Source: an uncultured Clostridia bacterium
Lineage (GTDB): Bacteria > Bacillota > Clostridia > Oscillospirales > Oscillospiraceae
Direction: 5' to 3'
NCBI GenBank assembly: GCA_946539175.1
Contig: CAMNHH010000118.1
Span: forward strand, 1 to 6,633
DNA: 6,633 nt
Position numbers and translations under genes: made by a program. Below the pieces are notes generated by a model. That model had not been told where the DNA came from. It did not search any database and saw only the letters and a program-made list of their open reading frames with translations. Below, one piece after another: positions 1 through 6,125 of the stretch; within the stretch, counting starts at the first letter, position 1, and the number at the start of each line of letters is the position of its first letter.

Positions 1-36
1 GTGACAGGGCACCGCTATCTCCCCGGCTAGTGCGAC
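1..36 (-). ncRNA. ffs: Signal recognition particle RNA (large bacterial type), 5' end only
   Basis: The minus strand at 7-26 reads CCGGGGAGATAGCGGTGCCC and is preceded by a CACTAG block. This closely matches the remembered 5' Alu-domain start of Bacillota large SRP RNA, for example Bacillus subtilis scRNA, where GTGCTAG is followed by GGGGAGGTAGCGGTGCCCTGT. The RNA is the scaffold of the signal recognition particle, which binds Ffh and targets nascent membrane and secreted proteins. Only about the first 36 nt lie in the window and the rest runs off the left edge. The mature 5' end is set near position 36 by analogy and could differ by several bases. A good promoter lies just upstream at 77-105. 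Identification rests on sequence recall; the S domain and Ffh-binding loop are outside the window. Confidence 0.8.
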
Positions 37-66
37 CTTGTCACAGGCCGGTACGGTCGTGACAAG
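37..66 (-). other. Stem-loop in the predicted leader of SRP RNA
   Basis: A perfect 8-bp inverted repeat (CTTGTCAC at 59-66 and GTGACAAG at 37-44, minus-strand sense) encloses a 14-nt loop. The loop itself holds a small CCG/CGG dyad. It lies between the predicted transcription start near 70 and the mature SRP RNA start near 36, so it would be the 5' leader of the precursor. In B. subtilis the scRNA precursor has a leader of comparable length that RNase III removes by cutting a helix. This stem could be a processing signal or part of the extended 5' domain. No T-run follows, so it is not a normal terminator. Confidence 0.55.
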
Positions 67-76
67 CCTATATTCT

Positions 77-105
77 ATTGTACACGAGTTTGTGGCATTT
101 TGCAA
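77..105 (-). promoter_or_regulatory. Sigma-A-type promoter of the SRP RNA gene
   Basis: On the minus strand a -35 box TTGCAA (100-105, 4 of 6 consensus) and a -10 box TACAAT (77-82, 5 of 6 consensus) are separated by exactly 17 nt. The expected transcription start is a purine near 69-71, about 34 nt before the conserved SRP RNA start. The promoter lies between the acpP stop codon and ffs, so the RNA gene is probably transcribed on its own. Confidence 0.7.
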
Positions 106-144
106 GGGGCAATCTCGCGTGTTCGGGCGATGGGAGCTCTCCCC

Positions 145-363
145 TCAGTCCAGCTTGGTCTCGATGAAGTCCGCCAGCTCGCCGATGGTCAGGATCTTGC
201 TCTCCGGCTCCAGATCCACGCCCAGCTCCGCCTCCAGCTCCATCATCATCTCGACGGTGTCCAGAGAATCCAGGTGCAGGCTCTCAAAGGTGGTATCCCG
301 GTCCAGCTCCTCGGCGGGTATATCCAGCTCCTTGGAAAGATAATCAATCAATTTTTCCAGCAT
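145..363 (-). CDS. acpP: Acyl carrier protein (fatty-acid type)
   Basis: This 72-residue acidic protein has the four-helix acyl carrier fold pattern. The conserved phosphopantetheine site is D32-S33-L34-D35, where Ser33 would carry the 4'-phosphopantetheine arm that shuttles acyl chains through type II fatty-acid synthesis in the cytoplasm. Helix II (residues 32-48) carries the acidic face used by FAS enzymes, and the carboxy end (GELADFIETKLD) forms helix IV. It is slightly shorter than the usual 76-80 residues. The ATG at 363 is supported by GGAGG at 371-375 with a 7-nt spacer. The gene has its own strong promoter at 427-454. The DSLD motif favours FAS ACP over DltC, but its position next to an MBOAT/SGNH pair makes a dedicated carrier role possible. 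No other FAS gene is in the window. Confidence 0.93.
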   Translation of the reverse strand: MLEKLIDYLSKELDIPAEELDRDTTFESLHLDSLDTVEMMMELEAELGVDLEPESKILTIGELADFIETKLD

Positions 364-426
364 ACGAACGCCTCCATGTGATTCATTCGGTACGCAGTGC
401 CAAAGTGACGCTTCATACTATCATGT

Positions 427-454
427 ATCATACAGATTTTTTTCCGCTTGTCAA
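427..454 (-). promoter_or_regulatory. Strong sigma-A-type promoter of acpP
   Basis: The minus strand shows a perfect -35 TTGACA (449-454), a 16-nt spacer and a -10 TATGAT (427-432, 5 of 6). Just upstream is an A/T block (CAAAAATTTTTC) that could act as an UP-like element. The predicted start near 420 gives a leader of about 57 nt. A heptamer-like direct repeat (TATGATA, CATGATA, GTATGAA at 412-432) overlaps the -10 and start region and could be a regulator site. No recognisable FapR-type palindrome was seen. Confidence 0.8.
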
Positions 455-483
455 GAAAAATTTTTGTGAACGGGCGGGAACGG

Positions 484-500
484 GCCGGCAGATTGCCGGC
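484..500 (-). terminator. GC-rich hairpin after the acyltransferase operon, possible terminator
   Basis: A perfect 7-bp inverted repeat (GCCGGCA / TGCCGGC) with a 3-nt loop sits 27 nt past the stop codon of the SGNH protein gene and before the acpP promoter, where a terminator is expected. It is not followed by a T-run in the minus-strand direction: the next bases are C/G-rich, and the T5 at 456-460 is over 20 nt away. It is therefore atypical and may instead be a 3'-end stabilising stem. Confidence 0.4.
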
Positions 501-526
501 GCTGCGGGGGCCTTCCGCGACGGGGC

Positions 527-1642
527 TTACTGCTCCGGGTCGAATCTGATGGGGAGGCTCCGCTCCGGATTCTCGTAGATCACGACGTCCGGGTCCACCA
601 GCTCGAGATACTCCTCAAAGATATGGGGCCCCTTGAGATTGTAGCGGTGGATGAAGGTGACTTCGCTGAAATGGTCCAGGAAGAAGCACTCCTTATTGAT
701 CAGATAGCTGTCGTGGATCACCAGCAGCTTGGGCAGCTCGGGATGCGACGGGTTGACATAATGCGTGCGATAGCTCTCCTTCTCCGGGAAGCGCAGGGTC
801 TGCCGCAGCCACTCCGGGTGCTCCTCAGATTCCGTATGGCGCCGGGTGTAGAGCGGCACGTCCTCGTCGATGGGAAAATGGGAGGTCTGCAGCGAATCCT
901 TGTGGGTCGTTGTGATCGTAAATTCCGAGCGCTCCAGGGGCGGAATCTCCGGGTGCCGCTGCCGCAGCAGCTCCAGAACGGCCTGCACGGTCACGAAGGC
1001 GCCGTTGTCGTTCCAGTGACCGGCGTCGTACTTCACGTTGGCCACCTGGGTATGCTGCTTGGCTTCCTTCAGGGTATCCAGGGCATAGAACCAGTCCACG
1101 TCCGTCCGGGACAGGGCCTCCAGCAGCTGGTCCGTGCGGGACACTGTACCGTACACGTTATAACCGTCGGGAAAATACTCCGAATAGACCGTCTTCTTGT
1201 CGGGGATCAGGGTATACCAAAACTCCGCGCCGCTGGCGTGGGCCATGTCGCTGAACTGCTGCAGCCAGCCCACAAAGTGCTCCGTCCATTCCGGGTCCAG
1301 GTTCAGATGCTGGTAGTCCGCCAGGTAATTGTCCGTGGCCTGGAAGACGTAGCCCTCCTTCCCGTACATATATATGGGGTGGTCCATCAGGCCGAAGAGC
1401 CGGTCGTTCAGCCGGACGTAGAGATCCAGGGCCGGTTCCCGGAAGCCGATCCGCATATTCAGATATTCCTCCATCTGACCGATCCGCTCCCGGATCGGCA
1501 CGGAGGCGGACCAGTCGATCTCCGGCAGATAGCTGTTGTCCAGCTCCGAGCTCTGGTTCTTCTTGAAGTTGGTCAGTGTCAGGGGGAGCAGCAGCAGAAG
1601 CACGAAGGCCCCGCAAAACAGGATATCCAATATCTTCTTCAT
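527..1642 (-). CDS. Membrane-anchored SGNH-hydrolase-like protein (AlgJ/AlgX/DHHW type), partner of the MBOAT acyltransferase
   Basis: This 371-residue protein begins with a single uncleaved-looking membrane anchor or signal (residues about 4-24) and continues as an extracytoplasmic domain. Family-like landmarks are YMYGKEGYVF (91-100), FWYTLIPDKKTVY (141-153), the D/H block YDAGHWNDNGAF (205-216) and the nucleophile block LLVIHDSYL (306-314) with candidate Ser312. Proteins of this type act with MBOAT proteins to O-acylate exported polysaccharide or wall polymers outside the membrane. The usual catalytic D-x-H-W appears here as D-x-x-H-W (D206, H209), so the acid residue needs checking. The ATG at 1642 follows GAGGAGG, which overlaps the upstream MBOAT stop region, and the 13-nt gap points to one operon and coupled translation. 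The polymer and acyl group cannot be deduced from sequence. Confidence 0.8.
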   Translation of the reverse strand: MKKILDILFCGAFVLLLLLPLTLTNFKKNQSSELDNSYLPEIDWSASVPIRERIGQMEEYLNMRIGFREPALDLYVRLNDRLFGLMDHPIYMYGKEGYVFQATDNYLADYQHLNLDPEWTEHFVGWLQQFSDMAHASGAEFWYTLIPDKKTVYSEYFPDGYNVYGTVSRTDQLLEALSRTDVDWFYALDTLKEAKQHTQVANVKYDAGHWNDNGAFVTVQAVLELLRQRHPEIPPLERSEFTITTTHKDSLQTSHFPIDEDVPLYTRRHTESEEHPEWLRQTLRFPEKESYRTHYVNPSHPELPKLLVIHDSYLINKECFFLDHFSEVTFIHRYNLKGPHIFEEYLELVDPDVVIYENPERSLPIRFDPEQ

Positions 1643-1655
1643 CTGCCGGCCCTCC

Positions 1656-3098
1656 TCAGAAGCGGAAATAGATAAAGGGATTATAGGTGCTGTTGGAGAT
1701 AAAGAGGAAGCACAGGACCAGCAGGCCGACGGCGATCAGGCGGCGGCAGATCAGGGCAGGCGTCCGTTCCAGGGCCCGATCCAGCTTCGGGCTCCGTTTT
1801 TGCAGCAGCTGACGCCAGGGGACGCAGAGCAGGCACGCCGCCAGCAGGACGAACAGCGTCCGGCGGTCCAGGTACCAGCTCAGATTGTAGCGGACGAAGT
1901 CCGGTCTGCTGAAGCCGAAGAGCACCTTGATATACGCCCAGGTCTCGCTCAGACTGACGATGCGGAACAGGGTCCAGCCCAGCACCGCCACCAGCATGGT
2001 ATAGAGCCACTTCAGCGCCGCGGGGAGCTTCACCCGGCCCAGAGGATGCCGCTTGAAGAATCGCTCCAGCAGAATGAAGCCGCCGTGCCAGAGACCCCAG
2101 ACCAAAAAGCCGAAGGCCGCCCCGTGCCAGATGCCCGTGGCCAGGAAAACCACGAAGAGATTGAAATACACGTTGCCCCGGCGGCTGCCCCCCAGCGGAA
2201 TGTACAGATAGTCCCGGAACCACTGGGACAGGGAAATGTGCCAGCGCCGCCAGAATTCCGTGATGCTGGTGGAGATATAGGGATAGTTGAAGTTCTCCTG
2301 GAACTCAAAGCCGAACATCCGGCCCAGGCCGATGGCCATCTGGGAATAGCCCGCGAAATCGAAAAACAGCTGCAGGCTGTAACAGACGGAGCCCAGCCAG
2401 GCGATGGGGGCGTCGATCATGCCGCTGTTCTCCACCATGATCAGATCCACGGTCCGACCCAGCAGATTGGCCAACAGGACTTTTTTGGAAAGGCCCCAGA
2501 TAAAGGTCTCCACGCCCCGGGCAAACTGGGCGGGGCTGTGGGTCCTGCCCCGGAGATAGGGCTGGATGTCGTGGTAGCGGACGATGGGACCGGCGATCAG
2601 TTGGGGGAACATGGCAATATACAGGGCCAGATCAATGAAGTTCCGCTGAACGACCCAGCTGCTCTCCTGCTCCGGCTGCTCCCGGTACACGTCGATCACG
2701 TACGACAGGCCCTGGAACGTGAAGAAGGATATGCCGATGGGCAGCGCGATCTCCCGGATTGTGATGGTCCTGGACAGCAGCATCCCCAGGGATTGGACCA
2801 AAAAGCCGAAGTATTTGAAATACAGCAGCAGCCCCAGATTGAACAGCACGGCCAGGGTCAGCAGCAGTCTGCTTTTGCGGCCCCGGAGGGTCTGTCGGTG
2901 CAGTAGCAGGCCGAAGCTGTAATTCACCACGATGGATAACAGCATCAGGAACACATACTTCGGCTCGCCCCAGGCGTAAAACACCAGGGAGCTCAGAAGC
3001 AGCAGGGTGTTTTTCCACCGCATGGAGGGAACGCAGTAATAGAGCAGAATGGTAATGGGAAGAAAGGCGGTGAGAAACACCAGCGAACTGAAAACCAT
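1656..3098 (-). CDS. MBOAT family membrane O-acyltransferase (AlgI/DltB-like)
   Basis: This 480-residue polytopic membrane protein has an apparent start at residue 1 of a hydrophobic helix and about ten or more membrane segments. MBOAT signatures appear in order: LPIGISFFTFQGLSYVIDVY (119-138), FPQLIAGPIVRY (164-175), FFDFAGYSQMAIGLG (245-259), EFWRRWHISLSQWFRDYLYI (281-300) with His287, and TGIWHGAAFGF (321-331) with the presumed catalytic His325. The carboxy end NPFIYFRF is typical of the AlgI branch. Its length matches AlgI-type proteins. It would pass an acyl group, usually acetyl, across the membrane to its SGNH partner encoded 13 nt downstream. The ATG at 3098 has GAGGA with a 6-nt spacer. 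No clear promoter was found in the 73-nt gap after rpoD, so read-through from dnaG-rpoD is possible. Substrate is unknown; alginate itself is unlikely to be the target in this kind of organism. Confidence 0.92.
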   Translation of the reverse strand: MVFSSLVFLTAFLPITILLYYCVPSMRWKNTLLLLSSLVFYAWGEPKYVFLMLLSIVVNYSFGLLLHRQTLRGRKSRLLLTLAVLFNLGLLLYFKYFGFLVQSLGMLLSRTITIREIALPIGISFFTFQGLSYVIDVYREQPEQESSWVVQRNFIDLALYIAMFPQLIAGPIVRYHDIQPYLRGRTHSPAQFARGVETFIWGLSKKVLLANLLGRTVDLIMVENSGMIDAPIAWLGSVCYSLQLFFDFAGYSQMAIGLGRMFGFEFQENFNYPYISTSITEFWRRWHISLSQWFRDYLYIPLGGSRRGNVYFNLFVVFLATGIWHGAAFGFLVWGLWHGGFILLERFFKRHPLGRVKLPAALKWLYTMLVAVLGWTLFRIVSLSETWAYIKVLFGFSRPDFVRYNLSWYLDRRTLFVLLAACLLCVPWRQLLQKRSPKLDRALERTPALICRRLIAVGLLVLCFLFISNSTYNPFIYFRF

Positions 3099-3130
3099 AG
3101 CTTGTCCTCGTACTCTTTTTTTATTCCGCC

Positions 3131-3163
3131 GCCGGGGACGGGCCGTTTCGTGCCCTCCCCGGC
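3131..3163. other. Strong GC stem-loop between rpoD and the MBOAT gene
   Basis: The 73-nt gap contains an interrupted inverted repeat: GCCGGGG (3131-3137) pairs with CCCCGGC (3157-3163), and inside it GGGC (3140-3143) pairs with GCCC (3152-3155), around an 8-nt loop. On the transcribed minus strand the stem is followed by an A-tract rather than a T-tract, so it is not a canonical intrinsic terminator. On the plus strand the T-run precedes the stem. It could be a 3' stabiliser or an attenuating pause site that lowers expression of the acyltransferase pair relative to rpoD. Confidence 0.5.
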
Positions 3164-3171
3164 CCGGAGGC

Positions 3172-4299
3172 TCAGCTCAGAAAATCCTTCAGGATCTTGG
3201 AGCGGGAGGGGTGGCGGAGCTTCCGCAGGGCCTTGGCCTCGATCTGGCGGACCCGCTCCCGGGTCACGTCGAACTCCTTGCCCACCTCCTCCAGGGTGTG
3301 GGCCCGGCCGTCCTCCAGGCCGAAGCGCAGACGCAGCACCTTGTTCTCCCGGGGGCTCAGGGTCTGCATCACCTCGGTGAGCTGCTGACGGAGCATATTA
3401 TAGGAGGCGGACTCGGCGGGCTCCGCCACCTCGCCGTCCGGGATGAAGTCCCCCAGATGGCTGTCGTCCTCCTCGCCCACGGGGGTCTCCAGGGAGACGG
3501 GATCCTGGGCGATCTTCATGACCTCCGCGATCTTCTCCTCGGAGATGCCAAGGGTCCGGCTGATCTCGGAGAGGGTGGGCTCCCGGCCCAGCTCCTGCAC
3601 CAGCGCCCGGGAGGTGCGGGAGACCCGGTTGATGGTCTCCACCATGTGGACAGGGATGCGGATGGTGCGGGCCTGGTCCGCCACGGCCCGGGTGATGGAC
3701 TGGCGGATCCACCAGGTGGCGTAGGTGGAGAATTTGTAGCCCTTGGTGTAGTCGAACTTTTCCACAGCCTTCAGAAGGCCCATGTTGCCCTCCTGGATCA
3801 GATCCAGGAGCTGCATGCCCCGGCCCAGATAGTGCTTGGCCACGGAGACCACCAGCCGCAGGTTGGCCTCCACCATGCGCTTCTTGGCGCTCTCATCCCC
3901 CTCGGAGATCTTCTTGGCCAGCTCCAGCTCCTCCTCCGCGCTCAGCAGGGGGATCTTGCCGATCTCCTTCAGGTACATACGGACAGGATCGGTGGTGGCG
4001 GCCTCCTCCACGGAGGAATCGGGAGACTCCAGCTCCTCCGGAAGCTGCTCGTCCAGGTTCAGCAGCTCCGCGTCGGAGGGCAGCAGATCCTCGGCGGCCT
4101 CGATGATCTCCGCCACGTCGGATACGTCGATCTCGATGCCCGCCTTTTCCAGGGCGTCGTAGATCTGCTCGGTCTGCTTCTCGTCGGCGTCGATGGCGTC
4201 CAGGGTGGCCAGAAGCTGCTTGGAGCTGACCTTCCCCTCCTTCTTGCCGGTCTCGATCAGGCTCTTGAGTCTTTGCTGGAGTGTTTCGTTCTGTTCCAC
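3172..4299 (-). CDS. rpoD: RNA polymerase primary sigma factor RpoD (SigA)
   Basis: This is the housekeeping sigma-70 subunit that directs core RNA polymerase to -35/-10 promoters. From the preferred GTG start it has 375 residues, typical of Bacillota SigA. It has a region 1.1-like segment (about 13-60), an acidic linker, region 1.2 (TDPVRMYLKEIGKIPLLS, 103-120), region 2 (about 143-215, including GNMGLLKAVEKFDYTKGYKFSTYATWWIRQ in parts), region 3 (about 218-295), and region 4 with the VTRERVRQIEAKALRKLRHP helix-turn-helix near the end. There is no large insertion between regions 1.2 and 2. An ATG at 4314 would add five residues but overlaps the dnaG end, and its G begins the ribosome site. 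GGAGGT at 4307-4312 lies 7 nt before GTG 4299, making GTG the better start. The gap to the dnaG stop is 1 nt. Confidence 0.95.
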   Translation of the reverse strand: MEQNETLQQRLKSLIETGKKEGKVSSKQLLATLDAIDADEKQTEQIYDALEKAGIEIDVSDVAEIIEAAEDLLPSDAELLNLDEQLPEELESPDSSVEEAATTDPVRMYLKEIGKIPLLSAEEELELAKKISEGDESAKKRMVEANLRLVVSVAKHYLGRGMQLLDLIQEGNMGLLKAVEKFDYTKGYKFSTYATWWIRQSITRAVADQARTIRIPVHMVETINRVSRTSRALVQELGREPTLSEISRTLGISEEKIAEVMKIAQDPVSLETPVGEEDDSHLGDFIPDGEVAEPAESASYNMLRQQLTEVMQTLSPRENKVLRLRFGLEDGRAHTLEEVGKEFDVTRERVRQIEAKALRKLRHPSRSKILKDFLS

Positions 4300-4300
4300 G

Positions 4301-6064
4301 TTACATACCTCCATATCCTTTGTTTTTCTTCAGAGTCCGGGAAAACGCCAACAGGTCGGCGTCGCTGTTGCTCTCGTTCTTCTTGCGGTGCTCCTCCAGG
4401 ATCACGGCCACGCAGTCGGTGAAGGCCCGCTCGTCGTTGACCCGGTCGAAGCGCCGGGAGATGGCGCTGAGCTGGCTGCTCTCCTCCGGGCTGAAGTCCT
4501 GCAGGGCCCCCAGGCTCGCCCGCAGGCCCTGCCGGTGCAGCTGCCGCAAAGCGTCGAAGGCCCGGCCCAGGAAGGCCACGGAGAAGGCCTCTCCCGTCAG
4601 CTCCCCCGCCTGATCCAGCAGGGCGGGCTCCAGCAGGGCCAGACCTATGACGGCCTCCTCCGCGGCGGCGGAGCGGGTGTTGGTGTATTCGCTCCGCAGC
4701 CTCCGGTCCGCGGGCAGCTTGGCGGCGGCGGGCGCCAGGTCCTGCCGCTCCTTCTGCTTCTTCTCCCGCCAGAGCCGCTTCTTGAAGGCCTTGCCAACCT
4801 CCAGCAGCATGGCGTCCTTGGAGATGCCCGCGGCCTTGGCGGCCCGGTCGGCGTAGATCTCCCGCTCCACGGCGCTTTTGAAGCCGGAGATCAGCTCCGC
4901 CGCCTGGGCGGTGAACTCCACCCGCTGCTCGTCCTTGCTGAGATCAAACTGCTTCTGCAGGGAGAGCAGTCGGTAGTCCGCCTGGTTTTCGGAGCCCTGG
5001 ATCAGCACCTCAAAGGGATCGGCGCCGAATTTGTGCAAAAACTCGTCGGCGTCCTTGGCGTCGTGGAGCTGCAGGATCTTCACCCTGACCCCGGCCCGGC
5101 CGAACATCTGAATGGCCCGCTGGGTGGCGTTCTGGCCTGCGGCGTCGTTGTCGTAGGTCATGATGACCTGGTCGGTGTACTTGCTGATGATGTTCACCTG
5201 GTCCTCCGTCAGGGCGGTGCCCTGGGAGGCCACGGCGCAGTCGAAGCCGAACTGGTGGCAGGCGATGGCGTCCATGGGTCCCTCGCAGAGGATGATATAG
5301 GGCCGCTTGGACTTCTTGGCCAGGTTCATGGCGTAGAGAAACTTCCGCTTGGAGAAGATCAGGGTCTCGGTGGGGTTGATATACTTGGCCTTGGCGTCCT
5401 TGTCCAGGGCCCGACCCGCGAAGCCGATGATATTGCCCCGCAGGTCGATCTGGGGGAACATGACCCGGTTGCGGAAGCGGTCATAGACATTTTGGGGGTT
5501 CTTCGGGGAGACGGCGGCCAGATTGGCGGCCACCAGCTCCTCCCGGCTGTAGCCCTTCCGCTCCATGGCGGGGATCAGGGCGTGGTAGTCGTCGGGGGCG
5601 AAGCCCATGCCGAACTTCACCACGGTCTGCCAGTCCAGGCCCCGCTTCACCAGGTAGGCCCGGGCGGCCTTGCCGGCGTCGGATTTCAGCATATCGTGAT
5701 AGAACTTAGCGGCGTCCTTACAGAGCCTCCAGAGCCGCTCCTGTTCTTTATACTGGCTCTGGTACTGCTCGTCCTCCGGGACCTCCAGATTCACCCGCTT
5801 GGCCAGAAAGCGCACCGCGTCGGGATAGGACAGGCCCTCGATCTCCATGATGAAGTTGATGACCCCGCCGCCCTTGTGGCAGCCGAAGCAATAGTACATC
5901 TGCTTGTTGGGGGCCACGGAGAAGGAGGCGGTCTTCTCCCCGTGGAAGGGGCAGAGGCCGAAGTAGTTGGCGCCGCTGCGCTTGAGCTGCACGTATTGGC
6001 CCACCACCTCGTCAATGGGGTTGCGGGCGATCAGCTCGTCGATAAATGCGGCGGGAAATGGCAC
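4301..6064 (-). CDS. dnaG: DNA primase DnaG
   Basis: The primase makes RNA primers at the replication fork together with DnaB helicase. From GTG 6064 it has 587 residues, a normal length. Domains in order are the amino-terminal CHC2 zinc finger with C38, H41, C59 and C62; the RNA polymerase catalytic core with FRNRVMFPQID and GNIIGFAGRAL (about 197-219) and YINPTETLIFSKRKFLY (about 228-244); the TOPRIM metal site with E261 in CEGPMD and D305/D307 in YDNDAAGQ; and a carboxy helicase-binding region (about 465-587). TOPRIM has EGPMD where EGYMD is common. A GTG at 6073 extends the frame by three codons but lies within AAAGGAGGTG, the ribosome site. GTG 6064, 8 nt after GGAGG, gives the usual-looking start MPFPAAFIDEL. 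The gene is coupled to rpoD downstream. Confidence 0.96.
   Translation of the reverse strand: MPFPAAFIDELIARNPIDEVVGQYVQLKRSGANYFGLCPFHGEKTASFSVAPNKQMYYCFGCHKGGGVINFIMEIEGLSYPDAVRFLAKRVNLEVPEDEQYQSQYKEQERLWRLCKDAAKFYHDMLKSDAGKAARAYLVKRGLDWQTVVKFGMGFAPDDYHALIPAMERKGYSREELVAANLAAVSPKNPQNVYDRFRNRVMFPQIDLRGNIIGFAGRALDKDAKAKYINPTETLIFSKRKFLYAMNLAKKSKRPYIILCEGPMDAIACHQFGFDCAVASQGTALTEDQVNIISKYTDQVIMTYDNDAAGQNATQRAIQMFGRAGVRVKILQLHDAKDADEFLHKFGADPFEVLIQGSENQADYRLLSLQKQFDLSKDEQRVEFTAQAAELISGFKSAVEREIYADRAAKAAGISKDAMLLEVGKAFKKRLWREKKQKERQDLAPAAAKLPADRRLRSEYTNTRSAAAEEAVIGLALLEPALLDQAGELTGEAFSVAFLGRAFDALRQLHRQGLRASLGALQDFSPEESSQLSAISRRFDRVNDERAFTDCVAVILEEHRKKNESNSDADLLAFSRTLKKNKGYGGM
4307..4312 (-). promoter_or_regulatory. 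rpoD ribosome binding site inside the last codons of dnaG
   Basis: GGAGGT on the minus strand codes for the final Gly-Gly of DnaG (followed by Met and TAA) and stands 7 nt before GTG 4299. This decides the rpoD start in favour of GTG and suggests translational coupling of sigma factor to primase. Confidence 0.75.
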
Positions 6065-6072
6065 GGGGTTCA

Positions 6073-6079
6073 CCTCCTT
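6073..6079 (-). promoter_or_regulatory. dnaG ribosome binding site that sets the GTG start
   Basis: The minus strand carries AAAGGAGGTGA (6070-6080), an almost full complement of the 16S rRNA 3' end. The longest-frame GTG (6073) overlaps its final G and cannot be a properly spaced start. GTG 6064 lies 8 nt after GGAGG and is preferred. Confidence 0.75.
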
Positions 6080-6082
6080 TGC

Positions 6083-6114
6083 AATTGAAAATTGATAATT
6101 GAAAATTGAAAATT
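6083..6114. repeat. 7-bp AATTGAA tandem repeat upstream of dnaG
   Basis: Plus-strand units are AATTGAA (6083-6089), AATTGAT (6090-6096), AATTGAA (6097-6103), AATTGAA (6104-6110) and a partial AATT (6111-6114), a strict 7-bp period with one variant base. The array lies in the dnaG 5' region immediately before the ribosome site, so it would be transcribed or hold the promoter. It is very AT-rich beside GC-rich genes. Similar AATTG/CAATT words recur at 6537-6578 on the other side of the small membrane protein gene. Its role is unknown: slippage-prone spacer, curved DNA or part of a dispersed intergenic repeat. Confidence 0.85.
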
Positions 6115-6125
6115 AAGTCTGAAAA

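Noticed and set aside
128..144. GGGAG/CTCCC dyad after acpP as terminator
   Set aside because: The stem is 5 bp with almost no loop and no T-run follows on the minus strand.
623..1675. 350-codon plus-strand open frame opposite the SGNH gene
   Set aside because: The minus-strand protein has a membrane anchor, family motifs and a ribosome site. The antisense frame has none.
1536..2906. 456-codon plus-strand open frame opposite the MBOAT and SGNH genes
   Set aside because: Gln/Ala/Glu-rich shadow translation crossing two real genes, with no recognised motif or ribosome site.
3172..4314. RpoD starting at ATG 4314 (380 residues)
   Set aside because: This ATG overlaps the dnaG end and its own G begins the GGAGGT ribosome site. 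GTG 4299 has ideal spacing. It remains a possible alternative.
3049..4422. 457-codon plus-strand open frame antisense to rpoD
   Set aside because: Low-complexity Leu/Gly/His composition; it is the complement of a fully conserved RpoD sequence and spans the unrelated gap and dnaG end.
4193..6088. 631-codon plus-strand open frame antisense to dnaG
   Set aside because: It is rich in Leu, Gly, Val and His with no domain pattern and mirrors the GC-rich third-position bias of dnaG. DnaG on the minus strand explains the whole interval.
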